Below are positions 20,501 to 30,100 of a DNA stretch of 64,000 bases, one piece after another. The position numbers and the translations under genes were made by a program. The DNA comes from a virus: the IMG/VR virus record IMGVR_UViG_3300035158_000222, positions 1-64,000 of that record, one strand, 5' to 3'. Position 1 is the first letter of the stretch. Each line of letters opens with the position of its first letter. The notes under the pieces were generated by a model. It saw nothing but the letters and a program-made list of their open reading frames with translations, was not told where the DNA came from and did no database searches.

Positions 20501-23500
20501 TACAACCGTGCCAACGAGATTAGCGTCTCCGCTAAGGATATTAGAGATGGCCAATCTCAGGTTGGCATCGGCTGTGAGCACAAGATATAGTATTTTCTTT
20601 AGACTTGCATCTGCAGAAAACACCTGATCGATTTGTTTTTGTAGGTTCGCGTCCCCGGCAAAAGAGTTCTGTATTGCTCTCTTTATACTACAATCACCAG
20701 TAAACGCCTGCGAAATTGTTGCTGTTAGGTTTGCATCACCAGTCCATGCATTACTTTCGACTGACTTCAAGGATGCATCACCACTAAAGCTGCTTGTAAT
20801 TTCGGACCTTGTAAGGTTCGCGTCCGCATTGAAGGACGCAGCCAGTACCGCTTTCAGGGAGGCATCTCCCGCGAAAGTAGTACCGACAACATACTTCAAT
20901 GAAGCATCACCTGTAATACTTTGTATTACAGTAGTTTTAAGATTAGAGTCACCTGTAATGAGGCTCTGTACGGCCCTCAGAAGGCTTGAATCACCTGATA
21001 TGGTATCAGACACCACCCTAAGTAGATTCGCGTCGCTACGGAGCTCCTGTGGCGTTATACGCAATAGTGAGGAATCACCTGTGAATTGCCCTAATTCTAT
21101 TGACTTTAGTGAAGCACTTCCCGTAAACACTGCAGTTACTACCCGTAACAGCGAACTGCCGCCTGTAAAGCTCGTAATTTCCTCTGATCTTAGCGAAGCA
21201 TCACCTACGAATGTATTAGATATATTAATTAGTAAACTTGCATCTCCGGTAAAGACAGTAGATACACCGCCCACGAGGTTTGCGTCCCCGCCGAATGAGG
21301 CTGTTATCACCTTGAGAAGTGATCCGTCAGCCACGAACGTCGTCGATTCTATAGACTTCATACTGGCATCACCAGTAAAACTGTCTGTTATATCGATCTT
21401 TTTCAGGTTAGCATCCGACGTTAATGTATTGGTTTCTTCACCGGTTAGATTCGCATCGCCTGTGAATGATTCTAATTGTATCATTTTGAGGCTCGCATCG
21501 CCCGTAATCGTATCATAAATGATACGCTTTAGGCTCGCAGATGATACGAATGTATCTGAAATTGTGATCAATAGACTGGCATCGGCCGTAAACTGTGCAG
21601 ATTCTGCACCGATTAGATTTGTATCGGCTGAGAATGTAGCGCTTACTTCTTTCTTCAGGTTACCGTCACCATAATAGAATACTGTCGGGACAATAAGAAG
21701 GTTACCGTCACCATAGAATGTGGCGGTTATTTCTTTCAGAAGACTGGCGTCAGCTGTTGCAGAATTTGCAACTACTCCTACTAAGTTAGCATCACCGGTG
21801 AAGTTGGCACTTACGATCCGCAAGAAAGAACCATCCGATACAAATGTATTGGATAGTACCCTCTTAAGAGAACCGTCACCCGTGAATGTATCTTGTATAT
21901 CAGTCTTCTTTAAATTTGAGTCTCCACTGAATGAATCTACTTCAGCTGTTGTCAGATTAGAATCACCCGCAAACGAAACGTTTACAGTTGTAAACAGATT
22001 GGTATTACCAGAGAATGTAGCACTTACTACGCGCTTAAGAGACGCATTACCTGTGAAGGTATCAGTCCCCTCTATCTTCAGACTGGCATCTCCGTAGAAA
22101 AATACTGTAGGTACAAACAAGAGATTACCATCGCCTGAGAATGCAGTGCTCACTGCGCCTACCAAGTTAGCATGTCCGTGGAAATCAACAGATACTTCGC
22201 CCACTAGATTAGAATCTCCGGAGTATGTATCTGTGGTTATTCTGAGTAGACTGGCATCAGAACTGAATGTATCCGATAGGGCTATGAGTAGACTAGCATC
22301 TCCATAGAATGGCGTCTCATATGAGTTGATCAATACAGTATCACCAGAGAAGGTAGACTCCTCGGTCTTAAGTAGGTTAGTATCGCTAGAGAATGTATCA
22401 GATTCTATGCTCTTCAAGTTAGCATCACCGTAGAATGGTGAGTCAAGGATGTTTCTTAGATTAGCATCCCCGGAGAATGTGGCTGCTATGTTCGTGATCA
22501 GCATTGCATCTCCCGTGAAGTCGTCCAAGTATGTATCTGTATCTGTGGGATCGCCTTCTAGTACAAATGTGTTGGGAGTCTTCTGGTTATTGTATGCAGC
22601 ATTGATCCATTCATCATCCTCCCTAGAATCCATGACCCACATTTCGTCGATCATTCCGTCCATCCAGTGACCATCACTATTAGAGGAACCAATTCTGAAT
22701 TCAAAGTCAGAGTTCTCTATAGAGCTCACGTTAGTTCCGTTCTGAGTAGATCCCTGCTGTGAACCGTCTACATAGAACTTAAAGTCCTTAGTAGCTCCAC
22801 CTATCCATGTAGCTGCTAGGTGATACCAGGTGGTAGCAGACGGACTCCAGTTAACAAGAGCATCGTCTTCACCGGGACCGTGCTCGTAGGGATTCATTCT
22901 GAATCTATAGTTAACTCCGTTGTAGTTATGACTCCATGTATATGCTCTTTTGCCCTCGGCTCCGACAGTATTGTATTTGCTCAAAAGTCCGAATGTCTGT
23001 CCACTCGTAGGTAGTGTCTCTATCTTATTCCAGCATAGGAACGTATGTTCTGTAGTCAGGTCCAGTCCTTGCTGATTAGCATTTGTTATATATAGGTGTT
23101 CGTTGTTAGATCGTTCAAAGTCTCCGGCTGTATCTATTTGTCCACTTGAAGAGCTCTGCACAGTATTATAATCAGTAAGATCATTCTGGTTTCTAGTACT
23201 ATCGGACCTTGTTCCGGATGTTTCGTCCAGGTGCCAGACGCCCTTGAAGTTGTCGTTCCATACGTTAAAACTTCCATATATACCTTCTTCGTGTGGCTGT
23301 GTCTTACCCGATTTGTTATACCATACATAGATATTTGTATTGGTAGAGCTTGATATGCTTGGTACCTTGACCCAGACCTGAGCCGTTCCGTTAGCCGGGT
23401 CTATGTCAGTAGTAAATTCCCTCACCTCGCAAGGTAGGATATTAGTACCGGCAGCATCAGAGCTAAACCGGATGTCACCACCGCCATTGAGCGCGGGGTA

Positions 23501-24517
23501 GCTTCCGTCAGAGTCGAACATCTCAGATGGTAGCGTTGTCTCATCCAGTAGGACGGGGAAATCTGTTAGGGTAGAATCTACCTTGCTTGACTGGATAGTA
23601 AGCTTACACTTCCTGCCCCAGTCCTGTAGATCTTCAGATGGTTCCGTTATAAGTACTTGGTCACCATATGTCTGGTGGACTGAACTATTGGACAGACATA
23701 AACGAAGTCTTGTGAACTGGTTATTTGTTCTATTCCGCATAAAGTTTATCCAGCTCGTCCAGGTTCCATCGTTTATGTTCGCCCTATACTGATGTGTAGT
23801 AAAGTTCCATTGGACAGTAAGCTTGTGCCAGGTATTTGTAGCTAGTCCTGTAGCAACGTCTACGTAGTCAGTATCATAGATTCTCCACCTTCCTGGATTT
23901 CCTTCGTATCTAGTCCACAGTACTTGCGTAGCACCGTCAAAGAGATGGAAGTGAACCTCACCTCCGGCACCGGCACACTTGCCCCAGTATGTCATTTCGT
24001 AGTTATCGGTATTAGTATCCTGTGTTATAGCAGTACGGAATGTATAGTCAAGCTTATCATCGCCGGCAGTAGTATTCGTGATACACTTGTCTGAGCTCTC
24101 TGCACCGTCTGTATCTATTATGTCTACATCGGTAGAACCTGACCAGCGCTTCTGACCATTGGCATCTCCGTTTGTCATATCATCAAAGGTTTCCTGGAAC
24201 ACCACAATCTTACCTACAAGGCTTGAATCTCCCGTAAAGGTATTCGGTTCTGTTTTGATTAGGTTAGCATTAGATGTAAATGTGCTGGCTATCTCTTTGA
24301 TGAAATAGCAATCGCCCGTGAACGAGTCCGAGTGTTCTTGGCTCAGACTCGCATCACCGGAGTATGTACTGGAGACAGTGCTTAGCAAACTAGCATCTGC
24401 AAGCATTGTATTATCTACGACCCGTGTCAGGCTCGCATTTGATGTGAAGGTTGCTGTCTGTTGATCAGACAGCCAGCCGCCATAAGATTGTGAGCCATAG
24501 GGCTGTCTTCCGTACAT
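17594..24517 (-). CDS. Giant repeat-containing fibre/adhesin protein (2307 aa)
   Basis: N-terminus: several copies of a ~16-residue repeat (F-[TS]-[GS]-D-[AS]-[NS]-L), then a beta-sandwich (about 115-295), a DUF2341-like domain (about 302-410: DFPVLLDETTLPSEMF, then an IYVWYN ending) and a LamG/concanavalin-like lectin domain (about 420-645: VWHLDETSG, FCWNKIET, DGMIDEMWVM). From about 655 to 2270 is an almost uninterrupted array of about 100 repeats. A Gly/Tyr-rich insert (WAYGSQYGTLLDI) interrupts it once near 1400. The lectin domains suggest glycan binding; the array is probably a rod. Virion location is inferred from context. Confidence 0.8.
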   Translation of the reverse strand: MYGRQPYGSQSYGGWLSDQQTATFTSNASLTRVVDNTMLADASLLSTVSSTYSGDASLSQEHSDSFTGDCYFIKEIASTFTSNANLIKTEPNTFTGDSSLVGKIVVFQETFDDMTNGDANGQKRWSGSTDVDIIDTDGAESSDKCITNTTAGDDKLDYTFRTAITQDTNTDNYEMTYWGKCAGAGGEVHFHLFDGATQVLWTRYEGNPGRWRIYDTDYVDVATGLATNTWHKLTVQWNFTTHQYRANINDGTWTSWINFMRNRTNNQFTRLRLCLSNSSVHQTYGDQVLITEPSEDLQDWGRKCKLTIQSSKVDSTLTDFPVLLDETTLPSEMFDSDGSYPALNGGGDIRFSSDAAGTNILPCEVREFTTDIDPANGTAQVWVKVPSISSSTNTNIYVWYNKSGKTQPHEEGIYGSFNVWNDNFKGVWHLDETSGTRSDSTRNQNDLTDYNTVQSSSSGQIDTAGDFERSNNEHLYITNANQQGLDLTTEHTFLCWNKIETLPTSGQTFGLLSKYNTVGAEGKRAYTWSHNYNGVNYRFRMNPYEHGPGEDDALVNWSPSATTWYHLAATWIGGATKDFKFYVDGSQQGSTQNGTNVSSIENSDFEFRIGSSNSDGHWMDGMIDEMWVMDSREDDEWINAAYNNQKTPNTFVLEGDPTDTDTYLDDFTGDAMLITNIAATFSGDANLRNILDSPFYGDANLKSIESDTFSSDTNLLKTEESTFSGDTVLINSYETPFYGDASLLIALSDTFSSDASLLRITTDTYSGDSNLVGEVSVDFHGHANLVGAVSTAFSGDGNLLFVPTVFFYGDASLKIEGTDTFTGNASLKRVVSATFSGNTNLFTTVNVSFAGDSNLTTAEVDSFSGDSNLKKTDIQDTFTGDGSLKRVLSNTFVSDGSFLRIVSANFTGDANLVGVVANSATADASLLKEITATFYGDGNLLIVPTVFYYGDGNLKKEVSATFSADTNLIGAESAQFTADASLLITISDTFVSSASLKRIIYDTITGDASLKMIQLESFTGDANLTGEETNTLTSDANLKKIDITDSFTGDASMKSIESTTFVADGSLLKVITASFGGDANLVGGVSTVFTGDASLLINISNTFVGDASLRSEEITSFTGGSSLLRVVTAVFTGSASLKSIELGQFTGDSSLLRITPQELRSDANLLRVVSDTISGDSSLLRAVQSLITGDSNLKTTVIQSITGDASLKYVVGTTFAGDASLKAVLAASFNADANLTRSEITSSFSGDASLKSVESNAWTGDANLTATISQAFTGDCSIKRAIQNSFAGDANLQKQIDQVFSADASLKKILYLVLTADANLRLAISNILSGDANLVGTVVQSFVGDANLTDTEANTFSGSSSLLLVVENSFTSDTFLINTYIDTFTGDANLTGAEQNTFSGDSYLYSEELRGLFPAWAYGSQYGTLLDISTHHIDSYTADANLRKIVSATFSGDASLKKVGVNTFSGDTNLKKNVSATFSGDSSLKVGILQTYTSDASLLRIVSATFSGDANLIETLSNVFTSDANLKLEVSFTLTSDSSLKRVISDTFAADASLLHIVTQSWTADANLTGAISVQFTGDANLTSTPSQQFSSDANLKREVSASFSGDSNLYKAVQNTVSGDASLLKVVAAQFSSDASLLSIEQNIFYGDASLLKLLVNTFSSDASLLRVIAQQFTGDANLQVETANTFSSDANLFKTEVASWTVDAVLLKVIGNTFTGNASLLRQVSQQFSGDSNLLIIPTVFFYGDANLEAVDIVSQFSGNANLVKLVSNTFTSDASLQAGIATTFTGNGCLLKTISQQFSSQASILRVVELSLTADASLTAAVQTSFSGSANLLRTASDIFTSNASLKAVITQSITADAVLLRIVLTSFTADSNLLANLSSSYTSDANLRTIITDQFSGDSSLLRTIALTVLSDANLLATVYGSFTGNANCKSSELGTFSSNSNLLRVVGAVFTGYASLISTEATVFSSDSSLLRVITNSFTGDASIRGIGTDYWSGDCNLVKTVSNSWTGDASILALGAFYWEGDANLKATVTATFSGDAAILAIIQNQFTSDSSLKKVVDAQFSADCSLLRTVADSFIGDANLIAVLPFTITADGNLKRSVSDQFSGGAVLLKILSTTFTADSCLNKVIIDTFTGDANLYKLEENQFNGDANLVKTTNVIFNANASLLRVISDSISGDASIMRTVADMFTADANLYVVAEVQFSSNSSLLRTVGADFSSDASLKAVEQRQWTADSSLLRTVSAAFTGDALLIQEEEAGFAGEMDAMRTISSGFAGTITLDREQQHLGFGLGAGMGYPLKIYKK
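18869..18882. repeat. Palindrome CGAACTTAAGTTCG, copy 3
   Basis: Lies within the repeat array of the 2307-aa protein, encoding ANLSS in one unit; other units use different codons at the same place. Confidence 0.9.
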
Positions 24518-24528
24518 ATTAGGTTATT

Positions 24529-26373
24529 TTATGTTGCTATAAAGATAATTTTGCTTACGGTTTCTGTTTGGAGATTAGCATCACCAGTAAAGGTTCCGGT
24601 TCCTGTATAGCTGTAGACTACTTCGAGCTTCGCTGCTTTAGACGCAGAGCTGCTATAGTCATAAGCATTTCTTTCTCTACCAATATCACTTCCATTGTCA
24701 TTGATTATTAGAGCAAGATCATTCCCACTTGCCCAGCCGTTTCTGTCTGTAATCTCCTGTACAATACTTGCTAGGCCAGTGAAGTCATACTCATTGTCAG
24801 TCGTCCACGAAGGAAGAATACTGAAGTTTACGTATGCAGAAGTGAGCTGTGTATAGTTGTCTTCCCAGGGCCTGTTATCAGTCGACCATGCAGGCGCATC
24901 ATCAACGTCAATACCGTAAACTCTTACATTTACATTATTACTAGAATAGTCACCATTGGCAGTAAGCGTAAGTTTGGCGCTATGGATAGTAGCACCCTTC
25001 GGGATATTTACTCCAGTAAATCTGAAGCCTGCGCAGAGGCTCCACTCTAGCATGTGCCCACCTTCGTGACCTATCTCGATAGTGCTTTCGCGATAGTCTA
25101 CGGATACGTTAGTATCATTGCGATACTTGTCAGTAGCGTCGTTAGTAGATGAGGTTACTATCTGCTCCGTAACGGTAGTTCTCGGCTGGAATAGAGATGC
25201 ATCGCCAGTAAAGTCATCGGAGTATCTATCAGCATAACTGGTATCATAACCAACTATAAACTCACCATCATTATCTGTATTGGCTTCGTATAACATACAG
25301 AAATGTGTAGTAGTAAGCTTACACATCGCAGGCGCATTGATTCTATAGCCCGTGCTATAGGTATCTTCTCCATCATCGGTTATAGTATCATTATCGTTTC
25401 TGGTTATATACTGGACCTTGCCGTTAGCACCACCGAGTTCGAATTGACATACATATTTATTAACACCCATTGCAAACAAGTCCTGTTTTCTAACTTGATA
25501 CGATGCACCATAGTAAAGCTCAGAAGCAGAGGAGTTGGCTGTTACGGTAGTATCAGTAAGAGTAAAGGGTCTGGCATATAGCTTACGCTCTGAGCCAGAA
25601 GACCAGGTTAGGATACCTTTCGTAGTCGAATCTACGTCCATGCTACATGCTACATATTTATATGTAGTAAAATCCTGAGAGAACTTGGCACCCCCGGCGG
25701 TCGAAGGCGTAGTACCTGAAACAGTATACTGACTCAGGTAGGCATCAAAGCTCCATGTTCTTCCGCCGCTTCCTACCATTCTTGACCAAGCCAGGATAAA
25801 CCTATCGTCGGCTAGGCGCTTTATATCACATGCTCCAAGCTCATATGCGGAGTTTCCGGTATTAAGGAAATTATATTCCGTTCCAGGAATAATAGTCGTC
25901 CCGGATACAGTACATACCTGAAGCTGTCCCTTACCAGTCGCATAGTAACTTCTTCTGGCAGCAGTAACGAACTTACTATCAGTCAGCATGTCTACGGCGA
26001 ACGGATATACGCCGGTGATATTATTAAAGAGGCCCGTAGCACTATCTAATGATATAGTAATAGTAGTTCCGGATAATGTACCGATAATACCCTTCGCTTT
26101 ATTAGTATCGCCCGAGTCAGAAAATACTATAATGAATTTAGTAGATGACAACGGAGCAATAAATAGCGAGCCAGAATCAGCATTACCGGATTCAAACTTT
26201 ACCTTACTTCCCCAAGTTGGCGTAGTACCGCTAACAGACGCTGCTCTTACATAACATCCAGTAGCACTGAAATCAGACCAGGCCGCTACTATATGTGTAT
26301 CATCCATACGACAGATATCCATCTTGGCCATATTGCCAGTATCAAATGTTGACTTTGTTCCAAATGTTGCCAT
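24529..26373 (-). CDS. Beta-propeller plus DNRLRE-like virion protein with repeats
   Basis: A 614-residue protein. Residues 1-390 contain about seven similar blades ending in patterns such as HIVAAWSD, KFIIVFSD, KFVTAARRS, RFILAWS, typical of a beta-propeller. After one repeat (FTGDASLF) a second domain (about 410-600: GATIHSAKLTLTANG, VRVYGIDVDDAPAWS, GNDLALIINDNG) resembles the DNRLRE/carbohydrate-binding sandwich. One more repeat unit (FTGDANLQ) ends the protein. Likely a tail-fibre or capsid decoration component; it sits between other repeat proteins. Confidence 0.7.
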   Translation of the reverse strand: MATFGTKSTFDTGNMAKMDICRMDDTHIVAAWSDFSATGCYVRAASVSGTTPTWGSKVKFESGNADSGSLFIAPLSSTKFIIVFSDSGDTNKAKGIIGTLSGTTITISLDSATGLFNNITGVYPFAVDMLTDSKFVTAARRSYYATGKGQLQVCTVSGTTIIPGTEYNFLNTGNSAYELGACDIKRLADDRFILAWSRMVGSGGRTWSFDAYLSQYTVSGTTPSTAGGAKFSQDFTTYKYVACSMDVDSTTKGILTWSSGSERKLYARPFTLTDTTVTANSSASELYYGASYQVRKQDLFAMGVNKYVCQFELGGANGKVQYITRNDNDTITDDGEDTYSTGYRINAPAMCKLTTTHFCMLYEANTDNDGEFIVGYDTSYADRYSDDFTGDASLFQPRTTVTEQIVTSSTNDATDKYRNDTNVSVDYRESTIEIGHEGGHMLEWSLCAGFRFTGVNIPKGATIHSAKLTLTANGDYSSNNVNVRVYGIDVDDAPAWSTDNRPWEDNYTQLTSAYVNFSILPSWTTDNEYDFTGLASIVQEITDRNGWASGNDLALIINDNGSDIGRERNAYDYSSSASKAAKLEVVYSYTGTGTFTGDANLQTETVSKIIFIAT

Positions 26374-26396
26374 ATGTTTAGTTTATATTAAGTAAA

Positions 26397-27110
26397 TTAT
26401 TCAAACGTAAGAATGACGCTTAGACCTTTTGGTGCAGTTCCTGAGTGCACAGCGTCTACGTCTATGTAGATCTCGTCGCCGGTAGCGATGTCATCATTGG
26501 CCGCGTTTATGACTTCGTCGTTCGCGTAGAACTCGTCACCAATCGTCACCTTCGTTGAGAGCATGTCGACATCGGCACCTGCTCTCCGTCGCCTTACTTG
26601 TACGTCAGTAGTTCCTGTTATACCTTTGGTATGAACAGTGCAAAGAACGTCTTTGAGTTCGTATCCGTTAAAGTCAGCCGGTACCGGGATAGCCACGGCA
26701 CCATCTCCGACAGCTACGTCTTGCGAGCTATCAAAGACATTAATACCGAACATCTTCTTACCAGCTGCGTCTGTAAGATCATCCATCATTTTTTTCGTAA
26801 GCACTAGGGCCATACGATATGTTTTGCTAGCGATGTTCTTGATGCTAGCACCAGATCCTTCTTGGTTTCTGGTTACGGTTAAGGTATCAGTACTTCTGGC
26901 AGTACATCGAACGATCTCAACATTAGGATCGTCAGACGGATCACCATAGTCAGTATTATTCCACCAGACAAGGTTAAACTCCCCATCCGAAGACGGATCA
27001 GGAAGCTTGGCGCCATGGCCACCAGACAGAACAATGCTCACGGCACTGTCGTCATAACCAGTGGATACTGTTACCTTACCAAAGTTTTTTACTGCGTCGA
27101 ATGTTGCCAT
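26397..27110 (-). CDS. Tail/fibre attachment protein (phage structural)
   Basis: A 237-residue protein. The N-terminus KNFGKVTVSTGYDDSAVSIV, LPDPSSDGEFNLVWWN and VEIVRCTARSTDTLTVTRNQEG form a beta module common in phage fibre proteins (the 'tl.v.R.qeGt' ending). The C-terminal half (VAVGDGAVAIPVPADFNGYE to GDEIYIDVDAVHSG) is a second beta-sandwich also frequent in tailed-phage adhesins. Probably an adaptor between fibre and tail. Confidence 0.7.
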   Translation of the reverse strand: MATFDAVKNFGKVTVSTGYDDSAVSIVLSGGHGAKLPDPSSDGEFNLVWWNNTDYGDPSDDPNVEIVRCTARSTDTLTVTRNQEGSGASIKNIASKTYRMALVLTKKMMDDLTDAAGKKMFGINVFDSSQDVAVGDGAVAIPVPADFNGYELKDVLCTVHTKGITGTTDVQVRRRRAGADVDMLSTKVTIGDEFYANDEVINAANDDIATGDEIYIDVDAVHSGTAPKGLSVILTFE

Positions 27111-27136
27111 ATGTTTTGGTTTATTATTAATTTTAA

Positions 27137-30100
27137 TTAAATTCCTAATTCAAGGCCAAACTCTTCCATACCTGTCAGACCCCATCCTGGGGCATTGGCC
27201 ACGCTGACACAATCTATAGTTCCTGCGAAGCCTGCGTCCTGCAGCGTAGATTCAAGCACCGACAGACCGGCAAATGATTCTGTGCGCTCTACGTCAAAGT
27301 ATGCGTCACTATTGAACTGATTCGACAGTACGCCCTTCAGACTTGCATCAGCTGTAAATGTATTCTGGATATCCTTTTGAAGACTCGCATCTCCAGAGAA
27401 CGTATCAGACACTGTAGCAGATAGACTGGCATCTGAACTGAATGTATCTGATACTACTCTGAGTAGACTAGAATCACCAGAGAATTGTGCTGTATGCAAT
27501 GTTTGTATCAGGGCATCACCTGTGAATGTATTAGCTTCGACTGACCTTAGGCTGGCATCTCCGGAGAATGTAGCAGGTACTACAGCCAACAGACTTGAAT
27601 CAGCAGAGAACGTATTCGCCTCTAAACCTACGAGATTCGCATCACCCGTGAACGTTGCTGTATGCAGGGTCACAAGAGCTGCATCTCCGTTGAATGTATC
27701 AGAGACAGATACTGCTAGATTCGCATCTCCAAAGAATCTTGGATATGTAATATATGAATCACCTGTGAATTGATTTGAAAGTACGGCCGCCAGATTCGCA
27801 TCACATGTAAACGATCCTGTTATGATCTCAGCAAAGTGCGCATCACCTGAGAATGTATTAGATACCACACCTGTCAGGCTCGCATCACCAGAGAACGTAG
27901 CAGCAATTACCTTCTCAAGATTAGCATCTCCTACGAATGTATTCGACTCTGCCCCTACAAGGTTGGCGTCACCTGTAAATGTATCTTCTATGTATCTGTC
28001 ACCCATGAATATACCGCCGTACATTGGGCCGTATCCCCAGGCTCCGTACAGGAATTTACTGTCACTGTCGTATAGATATGCATCACCGGTCCAGTGTCCC
28101 TTACTAATTACTGCATCTCCGGTAAAGGTGTTAGGAATCGAGTATGTCACTTTTACCTCGAGGTGGTCGAGATTCGCGGCTATCGATTTGCCTGCATACG
28201 ACTCTATCCCTACGTCTATAATAAAGTTATCGTCATTTATATCAGACGGTGACAGGGATAATCCCCATAGATCAGAGATAGTTCCGTATATAGCAGTGGT
28301 CTCTGATGTTGACAGGGTCACTTCTTTCTCTCCATAACTTGTATCTGGTTTCACTACCCTCACATAGAATCTTCCGTCAGCAGTATCGACAGTATCCTCA
28401 TAGTGCTCAAGAGCCACCTCTACTCCGAGTATTGTAGCGTGAGACGGTACTGTGAATCCGAAGTGGTGATATGATTGCCACTTAGATCCTAAGCCAGACT
28501 GCGAAGCAGTCGCGTACTGATCATCACTTACGTACGCCTGTGGCGCATTGGTCCACTGGTTATTTGATCCTGTACCGGAAGGAGATTGCCAGTATGTTGT
28601 TTTAATAGTGTATGATATTTCAACTCTTTCAAGATTACAGTCAGCAACGAACGTGGTTGACTCTATGCTCTGCAGACTTGCATCTCCTGTGAAGGTATCA
28701 CTTTCTGTGCCCAGAAGACTGGCATTACCAATAAACAAATTCTGTGAAGTATCTTTAAGGCTTGCATCACCTGAGAATGTGTTCGATACTTCACCGACCA
28801 GATTGGCATCAGAGCTAAATGTTTGCTCTACAATACTTACTATGCTGGCATCTGCAGTAAATATGTCGCTGTACTGCCGCATGATCATGGCTCTTCCAAG
28901 CCACGTATTAGAGACAACTCTCTTAAGGCTAGAGTCTCCGCTGAACGTGTCGCTTATATCGGTCTTAAGAAGATTGGCATCAATATCGAATCCATTACCT
29001 CCACCATATAAGAACTTAAGTTCGTTGATAAATATCTCATGACCAGATACTCCGATAGTAGGATGATGTATCCTAAAGATAACATGATTATAGTTAGCAG
29101 TATCTATATAGTCAGACATATCTAGCGGTAGGAAGTATGTGTGTGAATAGTCTCCGGTAGGATTCTTTTTGAAATCCTGGGTTTGTGCTGTTATGTTATC
29201 CCAGCCGGTTGTATTTGTATTATATAATTGGAATCTGATATTATGTTCGGTTGTAGCATTATAGTAGCCAATCAATCTGACCATTAGCTGCTGGCCGCTT
29301 GTAGGCACTTCATAGAAATCAAAATCAACTTGCATTCCCGGGGTTACCCCAACATTTTCTATGACAGATAGTCTGCTTCCGTTATGGTCCCACGTATCTT
29401 GAAGACTACCGCCGCTTACTGATCCAATATTGACCGTCATTGATTTGGCATGTTGCCACGACAGAAGGTAGGAATCTCCATAATAAAATACTGTAGGTAT
29501 TATTAACAGATTCGCATCTCCAGTAAATGTTTCCGTATATGTACTTATAAGATTGGCATCACCCGTGAATGTATCAGAGATCACGCGCTTTAAGCTTGCG
29601 TCTGCCGAATACGTATCTGAGTATGTTTCGGCTGTGATCTTCACCGCTATAATTCTGTTTAGCTTAAAGTCTGATTCGTTACCAGCTCCAGTATCCTGAG
29701 TAGCACCTTCTAGCTCTAACGTCTTACTTCCTGCTGCCATACCAGCAACACCAAGCGAGATAATAGAACTATTGCTATTATCCTGATTATCAGAATTCGT
29801 CTCACCATACATGTAGCCATCCATTGTGTCTGCACCGAATTTCATTGCTATACCGGTCCCATTATTATTATCCCTGCATCCGAAGAACGAGTGTGCCATT
29901 ACAAGATAATCACCGTCATCCAGATATCCTGTTTGCGTTAATATATCTTGCCAGGTAGCAGCCCCACTATCGAGAGTAACAGTGCCTTCATTCTCGTTCT
30001 GGATATTCGTGTTGTTCATTATCGGAATAGCACAGATTCTTGCTCTCTGGATTATAGCCTCGTCAGCCCAGCCTTGACCCTGATATCGTATATCAAATGT

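Noticed and set aside
17889-22670. Long plus-strand open frames opposite the repeat protein (for example 19596-20225, 20829-21518)
   Set aside because: They mirror the 48-base periodicity of the repeats; the antisense lacks stops because of the codons used for the repeat core. No start signals and no recognisable protein.
17594-24517. The 48-base periodic array as a CRISPR or minisatellite
   Set aside because: Units vary at synonymous positions, lie in one coding frame, and there are no spacer/repeat blocks or cas genes.
17594-24517. RTX calcium-binding repeats
   Set aside because: The unit lacks the GGxGxDxUx nonapeptide; the GDA core is inside a 16-residue period.
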